Shown in pieces: positions 36,615 to 45,292 of a DNA stretch of 64,000 bases. The notes beneath the pieces were generated by a model. It worked only from the letters and a program-made list of their open reading frames with translations. It was not told the DNA's origin and ran no database searches. Made by a program: the position numbers and the translations under genes. Source of the DNA: Chloroflexota bacterium (lineage in GTDB: Bacteria > Chloroflexota > Anaerolineae > Anaerolineales > Villigracilaceae); NCBI GenBank assembly GCA_019873655.1, contig JAIOAU010000014.1, positions 1-64,000 of the forward strand, in the 5' to 3' direction. Numbering within the stretch: the stretch's first letter is position 1; every line of letters begins with the position of its first letter.

Positions 36615-37561
36615 TTCCGGCGGAGTGGCTCGATCAAGCCGCGTTGCGCATAGCCCCTCACATTCGGCGGACGTTGCTGACCAACGACGCCGAATTGAAT
36701 CTGTATTTGAAGTGGGAAAATCAGCAGGTGACGGGGTCGTTCAAGGCGCGCGGGGCGTTGAACAAGGTGTTGTCGTTGCAGCCCTGGGAACGCCAGGCGG
36801 GCCTGGTGACCGCTTCGGCGGGCAATCACGGTCAGGGTGTGGCGCTGGCCGGCCGCTTGACCGGCGCGCCGGTGATCGTCTTTGCCTCGGCCCATGCCGC
36901 GCCGGTCAAACTGGAGGCCATGCGCGCCCTGGGCGCGGAAGTCCGGCTGGTGGAGGGCGGCTACGACGAGGCCGAACGGACGGCGCTCCGCTTTGCCGCC
37001 GAGAGCGGCCGGACGTGGGTCTCGGCCTACAATGACGGCCAGGTGATTGCCGGTCAGGGGACGATCGGCCTGGAAATGATTGCCGATTTGCCGCCCGATG
37101 CGGCCCCGACCTGGCTGGTGCCGGTCAGCGGCGGCGGGTTGATCGCCGGAATCGGCGCGGCGCTGCAGCGTCTCTCGCCGCGGCCGCGGCTGGTGGGGGT
37201 TCAGGCGGAGGCTTCGGCTTTCATGCACGCCCTCTTCTATCGCGGCACGCAGGAGGGCGTTCCCGATTTGCCCACCCTGGCCGACGGCCTGAGCGGGGCG
37301 GTCGAACCGGGGTCGGTCACCATCCCGCTGGTGAAAGAACTGGTGGACGAGATCATTCTGGTCAACGAGGCCGAGATCGAAAGGGCCGTTGCTTTTGCCT
37401 GGCGTCGTTATCAGCAGCGCATCGAGGGGTCGGCGGCGGTGGTCCTGGCGGCTGTCTTGAGCGGCAAGGTCAAGGGTCCGGCCGCGCTGGTGATCTCCGG
37501 CGGGAATATTCAGCCCGAAATCCATGCCGCGATTTGCGCTTCGAATCAGGAGGAAAGGTGA
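36611..37561 (+). CDS. threonine/serine dehydratase-like PLP enzyme
   Basis: This fold-type II PLP enzyme of 316 residues is close to catabolic threonine dehydratase and serine racemase. The PLP Lys is K45 in TGSFKARGALNK, the substrate loop is SAGNHGQG, the phosphate loop is SGGGLIAG and the C-terminal turn is ISGGNIQ. It lacks the regulatory ACT domain of biosynthetic IlvA. The start overlaps the phosphodiesterase stop by 4 bases. Whether threonine, serine or a hydroxyaspartate is the substrate is open. Confidence 0.88.
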   Translation: MIPAEWLDQAALRIAPHIRRTLLTNDAELNLYLKWENQQVTGSFKARGALNKVLSLQPWERQAGLVTASAGNHGQGVALAGRLTGAPVIVFASAHAAPVKLEAMRALGAEVRLVEGGYDEAERTALRFAAESGRTWVSAYNDGQVIAGQGTIGLEMIADLPPDAAPTWLVPVSGGGLIAGIGAALQRLSPRPRLVGVQAEASAFMHALFYRGTQEGVPDLPTLADGLSGAVEPGSVTIPLVKELVDEIILVNEAEIERAVAFAWRRYQQRIEGSAAVVLAAVLSGKVKGPAALVISGGNIQPEIHAAICASNQEER

Positions 37562-40335
37562 AGGCGCAGCGCGTTTGGTCGTGGCTGGCGTTGGCCGCCC
37601 TTCTGCTTTCGCTCTTGCCGTCTCAGCCGGCCGGGGCGCAGCAGACCGACCCGGCGGTGGAAGCGGCCCGCTTCCTTCTGACGCAAATGACCCCCGAGGA
37701 GCGCGTCGGCCAGTTGTTCCTGGTGACGTTCGTCGGCAGCTCGGTGGACGAAGAGTCGCAAATTTACGATCTCATCACCCGTCATCATGTCGGCGGTGTC
37801 GTTTTGCTGGCCTCGCATGACAATTTCTTGCCCGCGCCGGATACCGTCGCCGGCGCGTACCGCCTCATCACCCAATTGCAGGCCGCCGAATGGCAGTCGT
37901 CCCAGGGCGCTTATTTGGACCCTTTGACGCGTGAGTACGTCGAGAGCCAGTATATACCGCTCTTCATTGGGATTGCGCAAACCGGCGACAGTTATCCCGA
38001 TAATCAGATTTTGAGCGGGTTGACGCCGTTGCCTACTCAGATGGCCATCGGCGCGACCTGGCAGCCTGACCTGGCCGAGCAGGTGGGGCATGTCGCCGGG
38101 CAGGAGTTATCGGCGATTGGTTTTAATTTGTTCTTTGGGCCGTCGCTGGATGTTCTGACCTCGCCCGAGTCGCCGGGCAGCAGCGGAATCGGCGTCAGCG
38201 TCTTTGGCGGCGACCCTTATTGGGTGGGAGAGATGGGGCGGGCGTACATTCGCGGCCTGCACGAGGGCAGCGATGGACGCATGCTGGTGGTCGCCACCCA
38301 TTTTCCCGGGCGGGGCAGCGCCGACCGTCCGGCAGGCGATGAGCCGGCCACGGTGCGCAAATCGCTGGAGCAATTGAAGCAGATCGAACTGGCCCCCTTC
38401 TTTGCCGTGACCGGCGGTGCCCGCACCCGACAGACCACAGCCGACGGTTTGCTGGTCTCGCACATTCGCTATCAGGGATTTCAGGGCAACATCCGCTCGA
38501 CGACGCGGCCGGTGAGCCTCGATCAGGCGGCTCTCGACCAGATTTTGGCGCTGCCCGAACTCGCCGACTGGCGCGCCCAGGGAGGATTGTTGGTCAGCGA
38601 TGACCTGGGCAGCCGCACGATTCGCGCCTTCTACGATCCGGCGGGGACCAATTTTTCGGGCCGGCTGGTGGCGCGCGATGCCTTCCTGGCGGGCAATGAC
38701 TTGATTTATCTGGGCGATATTGTTTCCAGCGACGCCGAGGATAATTACACGACGGTTCTTCGCATTCTGGATTTCTTTGCCCGCAAGTATCAAGAGGACC
38801 CGGCCTTTGCCTCCCGCGTCGACGAGGCGGTCATACGCATCCTGGCGGCCAAGTATCGTTTGTATGGGAGCTTCCGTTTCCCGGCTGTGGTTCCGCGTGA
38901 GAGCGGGCTGGAAGCGATTGGCCGATCCGAGGCGGTGACGTTGGCGGTGGCACGCGATGCGGCGACGTTGATCAGCCCGTCCTCGCTGGACTTGGACGTT
39001 TCTCTGGCGTCTCCGCCGGTCCTTCAAGACCGGATTCTCTTTCTGACGGATGTTCAAATGCAAGCGCAATGCAGCGCCTGCCCCGCTGTGCCCGTCCTGG
39101 CGTCTGATGCGCTGCTCAATGCAGTGGTGCGTCTGTACGGCCCGCAAGCGGGCGGCCTGGTTTCCCCAAATCGGCTGACAGCGCATACTTTTGATGAACT
39201 TTCGCTGTTGTTGGACGGAGGCGGAGGCGGCGCCTTCGAGGGGGAGTTGCGCTCGGCGGATTGGATAGTCATTGGCATGTTGGATTCCAATCCGGCTTCG
39301 TCTAATTTGAACCTTTTGCGGCGTTTCCTGTCGGAGAGGCAAGATTTGTTGCGCAGTAAGCGGATCATTGTCTTTGCCTTTGGCGCGCCGTATTATCTGG
39401 ATGCGACCGATATTTCCAAGTTGACCGCGTATTATGGAATTTATAGCCGCTCCGGGCCGTTCGTGGATGTGGCCGCTCGTTTGTTGTTCCAGGAATTGAC
39501 GCCGGCGGGAGCCTTGCCTGTCTCTGTGCCGGGGGTGGGGTACGATTTGTTCGTCGCCACCTCCCCCAATCCAGACCAGGTGATTGGTCTTTATCTCGAC
39601 CTGCCGTCGCCGACCGCGGAGGGGACGCCGGTTTTCGAGCCGACGCCCACGCCGGTTTTTCGACCGGGAGACACCATCACCGTGCGTACAGGCGTCATTG
39701 TGGATCATAATGGCAATCCGGTGCCAGATGGAACCGGCGTCCGGTTTATTCTATCGGCCAGCGGCGAAGGCGGGTTGATTCAAGAGGTCAGCGCCTTGAC
39801 GTCCGAGGGCGCAGCGCGAGCCGCCTTTCGAATCGAGCGCCCTGGCTTGCTGGAAGTTCGAGCGATCAGCGAACCGGCGACGACCTCGGTCGTTCTTCAG
39901 TTGAATGTTTCGAGCGAGGGGCTGGAAGTGGCGACGATTGCCCCGCCCTCGGCGCCCGAGGCGCAGACGCCTGCGCCGGCTCCACCGGAGGAGGCCAGCA
40001 CCGTCCGCCCGCCGTTGTTTTCGGACGGCCGGCCGGGTCTGGCGGGGTGGTTTGTGTTGGTGTTGATGCTTTCGGCAATAGGGTATCTGATTTTTTGGCT
40101 GGGGGCCCGGTTCGATTCCTCTTTGTGGGGCGTCCGCTGGGCGTTGTGCGCCATTTTGGGAGGAACGCTGGCGTATTTGTACTTGGCGCTCAATTTGCCG
40201 GGCGGCGCCGATCTGCTCATGCGCGGCCGCTGGTGGGCGCTTGGCGGGATCATCTTGTTGGGGACGGCCGTAGGCGGATTGGGCGGCTGGCTCTGGCGGC
40301 GGATGGTCAACGCGCCAGAGAAGCAATCAGGCTGA
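37558..40335 (+). CDS. secreted/membrane GH3-like protein with Ig-like and three TM segments
   Basis: This protein has 925 residues from a GTG start at 37558 (CAGGAGG upstream), which gives a signal peptide ending SQPAGAQQ. Residues about 35-430 form a GH3-like barrel (MTPEERVGQLFLVTFVG and GGLLVSDDLG, the likely nucleophile Asp). The NagZ-type motif KHFPGHGD is altered to THFPGRGS, so the usual catalytic dyad is missing. A second lobe follows, then a Pro/Thr-rich linker, a Big_1-like domain (about 705-780) and three C-terminal membrane helices (after 825). The gene overlaps the convergent kinase gene by 29 bases. Confidence 0.82.
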   Translation: MKAQRVWSWLALAALLLSLLPSQPAGAQQTDPAVEAARFLLTQMTPEERVGQLFLVTFVGSSVDEESQIYDLITRHHVGGVVLLASHDNFLPAPDTVAGAYRLITQLQAAEWQSSQGAYLDPLTREYVESQYIPLFIGIAQTGDSYPDNQILSGLTPLPTQMAIGATWQPDLAEQVGHVAGQELSAIGFNLFFGPSLDVLTSPESPGSSGIGVSVFGGDPYWVGEMGRAYIRGLHEGSDGRMLVVATHFPGRGSADRPAGDEPATVRKSLEQLKQIELAPFFAVTGGARTRQTTADGLLVSHIRYQGFQGNIRSTTRPVSLDQAALDQILALPELADWRAQGGLLVSDDLGSRTIRAFYDPAGTNFSGRLVARDAFLAGNDLIYLGDIVSSDAEDNYTTVLRILDFFARKYQEDPAFASRVDEAVIRILAAKYRLYGSFRFPAVVPRESGLEAIGRSEAVTLAVARDAATLISPSSLDLDVSLASPPVLQDRILFLTDVQMQAQCSACPAVPVLASDALLNAVVRLYGPQAGGLVSPNRLTAHTFDELSLLLDGGGGGAFEGELRSADWIVIGMLDSNPASSNLNLLRRFLSERQDLLRSKRIIVFAFGAPYYLDATDISKLTAYYGIYSRSGPFVDVAARLLFQELTPAGALPVSVPGVGYDLFVATSPNPDQVIGLYLDLPSPTAEGTPVFEPTPTPVFRPGDTITVRTGVIVDHNGNPVPDGTGVRFILSASGEGGLIQEVSALTSEGAARAAFRIERPGLLEVRAISEPATTSVVLQLNVSSEGLEVATIAPPSAPEAQTPAPAPPEEASTVRPPLFSDGRPGLAGWFVLVLMLSAIGYLIFWLGARFDSSLWGVRWALCAILGGTLAYLYLALNLPGGADLLMRGRWWALGGIILLGTAVGGLGGWLWRRMVNAPEKQSG

Positions 40336-41299
40336 GAAACAGGAGGCCGGCCGCGATCCAGAGCAGGAAACGGTCGGGAGGCCGGGAGAGGATATTCCCG
40401 AGCGATACGTTCGAGCGGGCCGAGGTCCGCGGGCGCAGCGGAAATTCGCGATTGCCGATCAGCGCGGTGCGGAATTCCTCGATGGAGGCGGGGCGGTCGG
40501 CCGGGTGGAGTTCCATCGCCCAAAGGATGGCTTGTTCGGTGCGGGCGCTGATGGCAGGATTGATTTTGCGGGGCGGGGTCATGCTTTCGGGGTGCAGGAA
40601 GCGGGTTCGGGCGTCGACAGGCGGGGTGTTGGTCAGCAGGTGGTAGAGGGTGGCCCCGAAAGCGTAGATGTCGCTGCGGACGTCGGTATGCAGGCCGTCG
40701 TCGCCGTATTGTTCGAGAGGGGTATATAAGACGGTGCCGCGCCCCTGGATGACGGTCACGGTCATTTCGTCGGGGGCCAGCGCCTTGACCAGTCCAAAGT
40801 CAACCAGTTTGAGCAGGCCGTTGGGGGTGATTTTTAGATTGGAGGGCTTGATATCGCGGTGCACCAACGGCGGCGTCTGATGGTGCAGGTAAGCAAGGGC
40901 GTCGGCCAATTGATTGGCCCAGCCAAGCACGTCCTCTTCCGCCAGGAAGGCGTTGCGCTGCTTGGCTTCCAGCATCACCGTCCGCAGGTCTTTGCCCGGG
41001 ACGTAATCCATGACCAGGTAATCGCGCTGGCCGACGGAGAAGAAATCGGACACTTTTGGCAGATTGGGGTGGTCCAGGCGCGCCAAAATGGTGGCCTCGC
41101 GCAGAAATTGTTGACGGGCCTCCTTGAGGATTTTTGAGGGGAGGGTGCGGTCGTATTCGACTTCTTTGATGGCGCATTTGCGTCCGGTGAGACGCAAGTC
41201 ATCGGCCAGGTAGATGTTTCCCATGCCTCCTTGGCCGATGCGCTCACGAATGCAGTAACGACCGCGCAAGACCTCTCCGGCCTTGAGGGCAACTGGCAT
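40307..41299 (-). CDS. membrane-anchored Ser/Thr protein kinase
   Basis: This Hanks-type kinase of 330 residues has GRYCIRERIGQGGMGNIYLA, the ATP Lys in CAIKEVEYDR, HRDIKPSN, DFGLVKAL and VRSDIYAFGATLYHLLT. A single transmembrane helix at the very C-terminus (about 308-326) would hold the kinase domain on the cytosolic face with no extracellular sensor. It is divergent from an FHA-domain regulator, whose FHA domain could read its phospho-threonines. It converges with the GH3 gene, overlapping it by 29 bases. Confidence 0.92.
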   Translation of the reverse strand: MPVALKAGEVLRGRYCIRERIGQGGMGNIYLADDLRLTGRKCAIKEVEYDRTLPSKILKEARQQFLREATILARLDHPNLPKVSDFFSVGQRDYLVMDYVPGKDLRTVMLEAKQRNAFLAEEDVLGWANQLADALAYLHHQTPPLVHRDIKPSNLKITPNGLLKLVDFGLVKALAPDEMTVTVIQGRGTVLYTPLEQYGDDGLHTDVRSDIYAFGATLYHLLTNTPPVDARTRFLHPESMTPPRKINPAISARTEQAILWAMELHPADRPASIEEFRTALIGNREFPLRPRTSARSNVSLGNILSRPPDRFLLWIAAGLLFLSLIASLAR

Positions 41300-41398
41300 T
41301 CTCTATCCTGTCTGTTACAGCGATGTTCCGTCGGCGTATTTCTCGGCGTGTTGGGCGGAACTGACCAATTGGCTATATTATACGCTTCTTTTCTCTTG

Positions 41399-41404
41399 TA
41401 TAAT
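41399..41404 (+). promoter_or_regulatory. -10 element for the FHA regulator
   Basis: A TATAAT hexamer lies 24 bases before the ATG at 41429, with the ribosome-binding site GAGGAG (about 41414) between. Confidence 0.4.
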
Positions 41405-41428
41405 TCATTTATCGAGGAGCAAAACAGT

Positions 41429-42088
41429 ATGGGCGAAGAGCATGTTGGAGAATATCCCGTTCTGGTGGCGCAGGCCGGGCCGCTGAAAGGGCAGCGCTGG
41501 GTAGTCGATCGCCCTTTGTTGATCGGCCGCGAGGCGACCTGTGATGTGGTGGTGCCAGACCGGCAGGTATCCCGCTTTCATGCCCGGCTGATTCCGTCTG
41601 CTGAAGGGGTGGTGTTGGAAGATTTGGGCAGCAAGAACGGCACCCATCGAAACGGGAATCTCATCGAACAGCAGGTCGTTCTGGAAGACGGCGACCTGTT
41701 GCAGATTGCACTCGCCCAGCAATTTATTTACTTGACTTCGGACGCCACGATGCCATTGCCCGATGTGGCTATTCGTCCGGGGCGGTTGCGCCTCGATCTG
41801 CGCGGCCGGGCGGTGTGGATTGGTCAGCGGCAGATCGAGCCGCCGCTTTCGGCTTTGCAGTTCCGCGTTTTACAGGTGCTGGTTGAGAATCAGGGGCAGG
41901 TCATCGACCGCCAGCGGTTGATTGCGGCGGCGTGGGGTGAGGAGCAGGCGGCGGGGGTCTCGGATCAGGCGCTGGATGCGCTCCTGCGCCGTCTGCGCGA
42001 TCGAATCGCGGCCCTCGATCCGAGTCATGCGTATATCGTCACCGTGCGCGGGCATGGAGTGCGGTTCGACAATCCGCCGATGAATTGA
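41429..42088 (+). CDS. FHA domain fused to OmpR-type winged helix
   Basis: This predicted transcription factor has 219 residues. The FHA domain (about 8-100) has the phospho-Thr pocket residues GRE, SRFH and SKNGT. The C-terminal domain (about 115-215) is an OmpR/PhoB winged helix (LSALQFRVLQVLVENQGQVI... YIVTVRGHGVRF). There is no receiver domain, so the signal is probably phospho-threonine rather than phospho-aspartate. It is divergent from the kinase gene at 40307-41299, a likely partner (inference). EmbR-type regulators combine the same two functions in another order. Confidence 0.9.
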   Translation: MGEEHVGEYPVLVAQAGPLKGQRWVVDRPLLIGREATCDVVVPDRQVSRFHARLIPSAEGVVLEDLGSKNGTHRNGNLIEQQVVLEDGDLLQIALAQQFIYLTSDATMPLPDVAIRPGRLRLDLRGRAVWIGQRQIEPPLSALQFRVLQVLVENQGQVIDRQRLIAAAWGEEQAAGVSDQALDALLRRLRDRIAALDPSHAYIVTVRGHGVRFDNPPMN

Positions 42089-42114
42089 ACCCGCCAGCGG
42101 TCTGCTGGCGGGTT
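42088..42114. terminator. bidirectional hairpin between convergent genes
   Basis: A perfect 11-bp stem (42088-42098 with 42104-42114), loop GGTCT, lies between the FHA regulator and the CpXC gene. It has no long T tail on the plus strand. Confidence 0.55.
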
Positions 42115-42130
42115 GCAAGGGGGCGTTGGG

Positions 42131-43498
42131 TCAGGCGTTGAGATTCTTCCTCATCGAGAACTTCAGGACGGCCCGGTTGATGGCTTCGAGGCGGGCAAGC
42201 GCCTCGGCTTCTTCGCCGGAGGGCGCCTCGCCGGTCTGTTCCTGGCTGCGGGCCAACAGGCTGCTGACGAAACTGGCAAACTCCGGCGTGATGTCGGCGG
42301 CGCGGGCTTCGAGGCGTTTTTCCAGTTCGGCCTCGTTCTGGCATTCGAGAAGTTCCTCGAGCAGACCGATCTCTGGAGGCGGGGCGCTGGCCTTTTGCAG
42401 GACGGCGATGACTGCTTGTAGTTTTTTCTTCTTTTCCTCGTCCTTTGCTTTGAGGGCCTCTTGCATGGCCTGATTCAGGACGCGGACGAAGACATCGTCA
42501 ATTTCATCCAGGCTGGCCAGGGTGGCCTCCTCAATGTTTTGGGCGGAGAGGATTTTTTGGAGCAATTCGCCCGCCTGGCGGTATTGTTCCTCGATGGCGC
42601 GGTCGATGCGGCTGGTGATGGCGAGCAGTTTTTCCCGCAGGCTTTCCAATTTTTGGCGTTCCGCGCCCGCCGCGGCTTCGATGCGGCCGGTCAGCGACTG
42701 GAAGAATAGATAATCCAGGGCCGGGCGGGTCAGGCTGACCAGCGCGTTCAGCCGCTCGTCGCTGGGCGCTTCGATCATAATGTCGAGCAATTTTTCGCGG
42801 TCCAGTTGTTTGCCGGCGTTTTGCAGGGTCTTGACCGCTTCCTGCATTTCGTTCACCTGGCTCATCAACGTCTTGCCGTATTCGGTCTCGGCGAGCAACT
42901 GGGCCTGGATGGCTTCCATTTGCCTGGCCAGGTTTTCCTGGCTGGCCGAGGTTTGCAGCAGGCGGCCAAAAAGGGCGAAGAATTCCTGATCGAAGGCCTG
43001 GCTCTCGCTGCGGATGATTTCCGAGCGCGCCTCGGCGGAGGGCGCGGCCAGGAGACGTTCGATCAGGGCCAGTTTTTGTTGTTGGGCCCGAATCATCTCC
43101 GGCGTGATGCCGTCGGCGTTCAGGATGCGTTCGATGAGACTTTGATAGGTCAGGAAGTTTTGTGGACGCAGCAAGTAGGCTTTGCGTTTTTCGGGCGGCA
43201 GACGGTTGGTGACCTGGGTGATGAGCGGCCCGACGATCTTTTCCTGCTCGTTGACCGGCAGGTTCAATTCGGGCGGAAAGTAGGTAAGCAGGAGTTCTTT
43301 GTCGGCGTCGTGATAGACGATGGGCGTGGCGAGCGGGCCGCTGAAGCCGCAGTTGCGGCAGGCGGCGACATTGGAAATGCCGCCCAGCAGGCGCTGCTTG
43401 GCGGCCGGGTCTGCGCTGACGTCGAATAGCTGTTCAACGATGGCTACAACCGGTTGACCGCATTGCGGGCAGGTAATTTGGGTTTTGTGTGGAGGCAT
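42131..43498 (-). CDS. CpXC-domain protein
   Basis: This protein has 455 residues. The N-terminal 120 match the CpXC domain: CPQCGQ near the start and a second pair CRNCGF at about residue 47, ligands of a zinc site, with FPPELNLPVNEQEKIVGPLI following. The rest (about 130-455) is almost all alpha-helical, rich in E, Q, L and A, with coiled-coil stretches and no membrane segments. The function is unknown. It has no close operon partner; the histidine kinase gene ends 71 bases upstream. Confidence 0.8.
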   Translation of the reverse strand: MPPHKTQITCPQCGQPVVAIVEQLFDVSADPAAKQRLLGGISNVAACRNCGFSGPLATPIVYHDADKELLLTYFPPELNLPVNEQEKIVGPLITQVTNRLPPEKRKAYLLRPQNFLTYQSLIERILNADGITPEMIRAQQQKLALIERLLAAPSAEARSEIIRSESQAFDQEFFALFGRLLQTSASQENLARQMEAIQAQLLAETEYGKTLMSQVNEMQEAVKTLQNAGKQLDREKLLDIMIEAPSDERLNALVSLTRPALDYLFFQSLTGRIEAAAGAERQKLESLREKLLAITSRIDRAIEEQYRQAGELLQKILSAQNIEEATLASLDEIDDVFVRVLNQAMQEALKAKDEEKKKKLQAVIAVLQKASAPPPEIGLLEELLECQNEAELEKRLEARAADITPEFASFVSSLLARSQEQTGEAPSGEEAEALARLEAINRAVLKFSMRKNLNA

Positions 43499-43569
43499 GG
43501 AAGATTCCTGATACAGAGGATGTTCGGCTGCCGGCAGGCAGCCCGCTTATTGTACTGCAAGAATGATTT

Positions 43570-45105
43570 TTATGGGCGCGGCAGGGAGAAGCAAATTCGG
43601 GCGCCGGATTCCGGCTGCGGGTCCACCCAGATGCGGCCGCCGTGCGCCTCGACGATTGCCTTGGCCAGGTACAGGCCCAGCCCCGCTCCCTTTGTCTTGC
43701 GGATGGCGTTTTCGGCGCGGTAGAAACGGTCGAAGATGTGGGGGATGTCGGCGGCGTCGATGCCCGGCCCCTGGTCGCTGACGGTGACGATGACCTGTTT
43801 GGGGCGGACCTCGCCGCTGATGCGAATCTCGCCGCCGGGGGCGTATTTCATGGAGTTCGAGATCAGATTGCTCAGCACTTGGCCGATGCGCGCCTCGTCG
43901 GCCAGGATGACCGGGAAGGGGTCGGGAAAGTCGACCACGATGGTGAAGTTGGGCCCTTGCGGCCGGAAGCGGGCTGCGATTCGTTCGGCCAGGGCCGGCA
44001 GAGAGACGTCGGCCAGGTTGGGTTTCAACCCCCCGGCTTGCAGACGGGAGGCGTCGAGCAGGTCTTCAATCATGGTCGCCAGGCGGTCGGCCTCTTCTTC
44101 GATGACGGCCAGGCTGTCCTGGACGATGGACTTGTCCCATTTGGCGTCTTCGCGGCGCAGGGTGCTGACGTACCCTTTGATGAGCGCCACCGGCGTTTTG
44201 AGTTCATGGCTGATGATGGAGACGAAGGTGTTCTTGATTTCCTCGGCGGTGCGGAATTTGGTGATGTCGCGCACGGTGACGAAGATGTTGCGCAGTTTTC
44301 CGTCGGCGGTCAGGAGGGGCGCGTAGGTGATTCCAACCGGCAAAGGCGGCAATTCGGCGCGTTCCAGGTCGCCTTCTACGTATAGGTGGGCGTGGGGGGT
44401 CAGCGGCCAGCCATCGGCCTCGGCCTCTTCGAGAGTCAACCCGTCGGGGTGGCGCGCCCAGCGGATGACCTCGTCGTGCTTGCGGCCCTGGATTTCGGCG
44501 CGCGGCCGGCCGACCAGCCGCTCGAAGGCGATGTTGCAGCGTTCGACGGTTTGATCGGCTTGCAGGATGAGGATGCCGTCGGCGGCCGAATCGAGCAGGG
44601 CGTCGAGGCGTTGTTTTTCGTAACTCACCTCTCCGTACAGCCGGGCGTTGACGACGGCGATGGCGGCCTGGTCGGCAAAGGCCTGCAGCAGGAGTTTGTC
44701 GTTGGCCGAGAAGAGGTCCGGGTAGGAGCGGAAGATGAAGATAAAGCCGATGACCTGTCCTTGCGCCTCCAGGGGGATGCCCACGCCGTTGAGCAGCCCC
44801 ATACTGGCCGTGTAGGTCAACTCTTTCAGCATGCGGTTGAGTTCATTGACGTTGAGTTCGGCGGTCTGTTCTTCGGCCAGAAGCGGCTCGAGATAAGAAA
44901 GGAAAGCAGGCGGAATGCCCTGAGCGACACCCACCCGCCAGCCGCCGGTCTCTTTGAGGGCGATGATTCCCGCCTGACCGGCCAGCATTTCGATGGAAAT
45001 GCGCAGGATGCGCGCCAGCAGTTTTTCCAGGTCGAGTTCCTGGGTCAGGGCGCGGGCAATTTCGAGCAGGTAATCGCGTTGGCGGACGCGGAAATCGGGC
45101 AGCAT
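43570..45105 (-). CDS. soluble sensor histidine kinase (GAF-PAS-HisKA-HATPase)
   Basis: This kinase has 511 residues with no membrane segment. A GAF domain (about 20-165) precedes a PAS domain (about 170-280). HisKA has the phospho-acceptor His in ISHELKTPVALIKGY, and HATPase_c has the N box NLISNSMKYAP, G1 VSDQGPGIDAADIP and G2 GAGLGLYLAK. The start at 45105 avoids an upstream stretch made of short repeats. The single-domain receivers in this window could be partners, but none is adjacent. Confidence 0.93.
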   Translation of the reverse strand: MLPDFRVRQRDYLLEIARALTQELDLEKLLARILRISIEMLAGQAGIIALKETGGWRVGVAQGIPPAFLSYLEPLLAEEQTAELNVNELNRMLKELTYTASMGLLNGVGIPLEAQGQVIGFIFIFRSYPDLFSANDKLLLQAFADQAAIAVVNARLYGEVSYEKQRLDALLDSAADGILILQADQTVERCNIAFERLVGRPRAEIQGRKHDEVIRWARHPDGLTLEEAEADGWPLTPHAHLYVEGDLERAELPPLPVGITYAPLLTADGKLRNIFVTVRDITKFRTAEEIKNTFVSIISHELKTPVALIKGYVSTLRREDAKWDKSIVQDSLAVIEEEADRLATMIEDLLDASRLQAGGLKPNLADVSLPALAERIAARFRPQGPNFTIVVDFPDPFPVILADEARIGQVLSNLISNSMKYAPGGEIRISGEVRPKQVIVTVSDQGPGIDAADIPHIFDRFYRAENAIRKTKGAGLGLYLAKAIVEAHGGRIWVDPQPESGARICFSLPRP

Positions 45106-45292
45106 GGGAATTGGCGATTTACGATTGAAGATTGACGATTTACGATTGAAGATTGGCGATGATTGTTTTACTGATTTTATCATCAGCGGCCGGGGAATGA
45201 GTAAGAATTATGTTATCAGTCTGTTGGAATCGAATCAACACGCGCCCCGGGCAAGCGCCGGAGCGCGTGAGCGTTGTCTGAGAGGCTGTCTC
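45106..45292. repeat. short GATTGAAGATTG-type repeats and a hairpin
   Basis: From about 45110 to 45166 the words CGATTTACGATTGAAGATTG recur two to three times. The same word family is found inside the GH38 gene at 58303-58338. To the right, 45240-45268 forms an imperfect 11-bp hairpin that may end the aminotransferase transcript. No gene is seen in this gap. Confidence 0.7.
45240..45268 (-). terminator. possible terminator of the class III aminotransferase gene
   Basis: ACGCGCCCCGG and CCGGAGCGCGT pair over 11 bp with one G-T, loop GCAAGCG, about 25 bases after the gene's stop. There is no strong T run. Confidence 0.35.
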
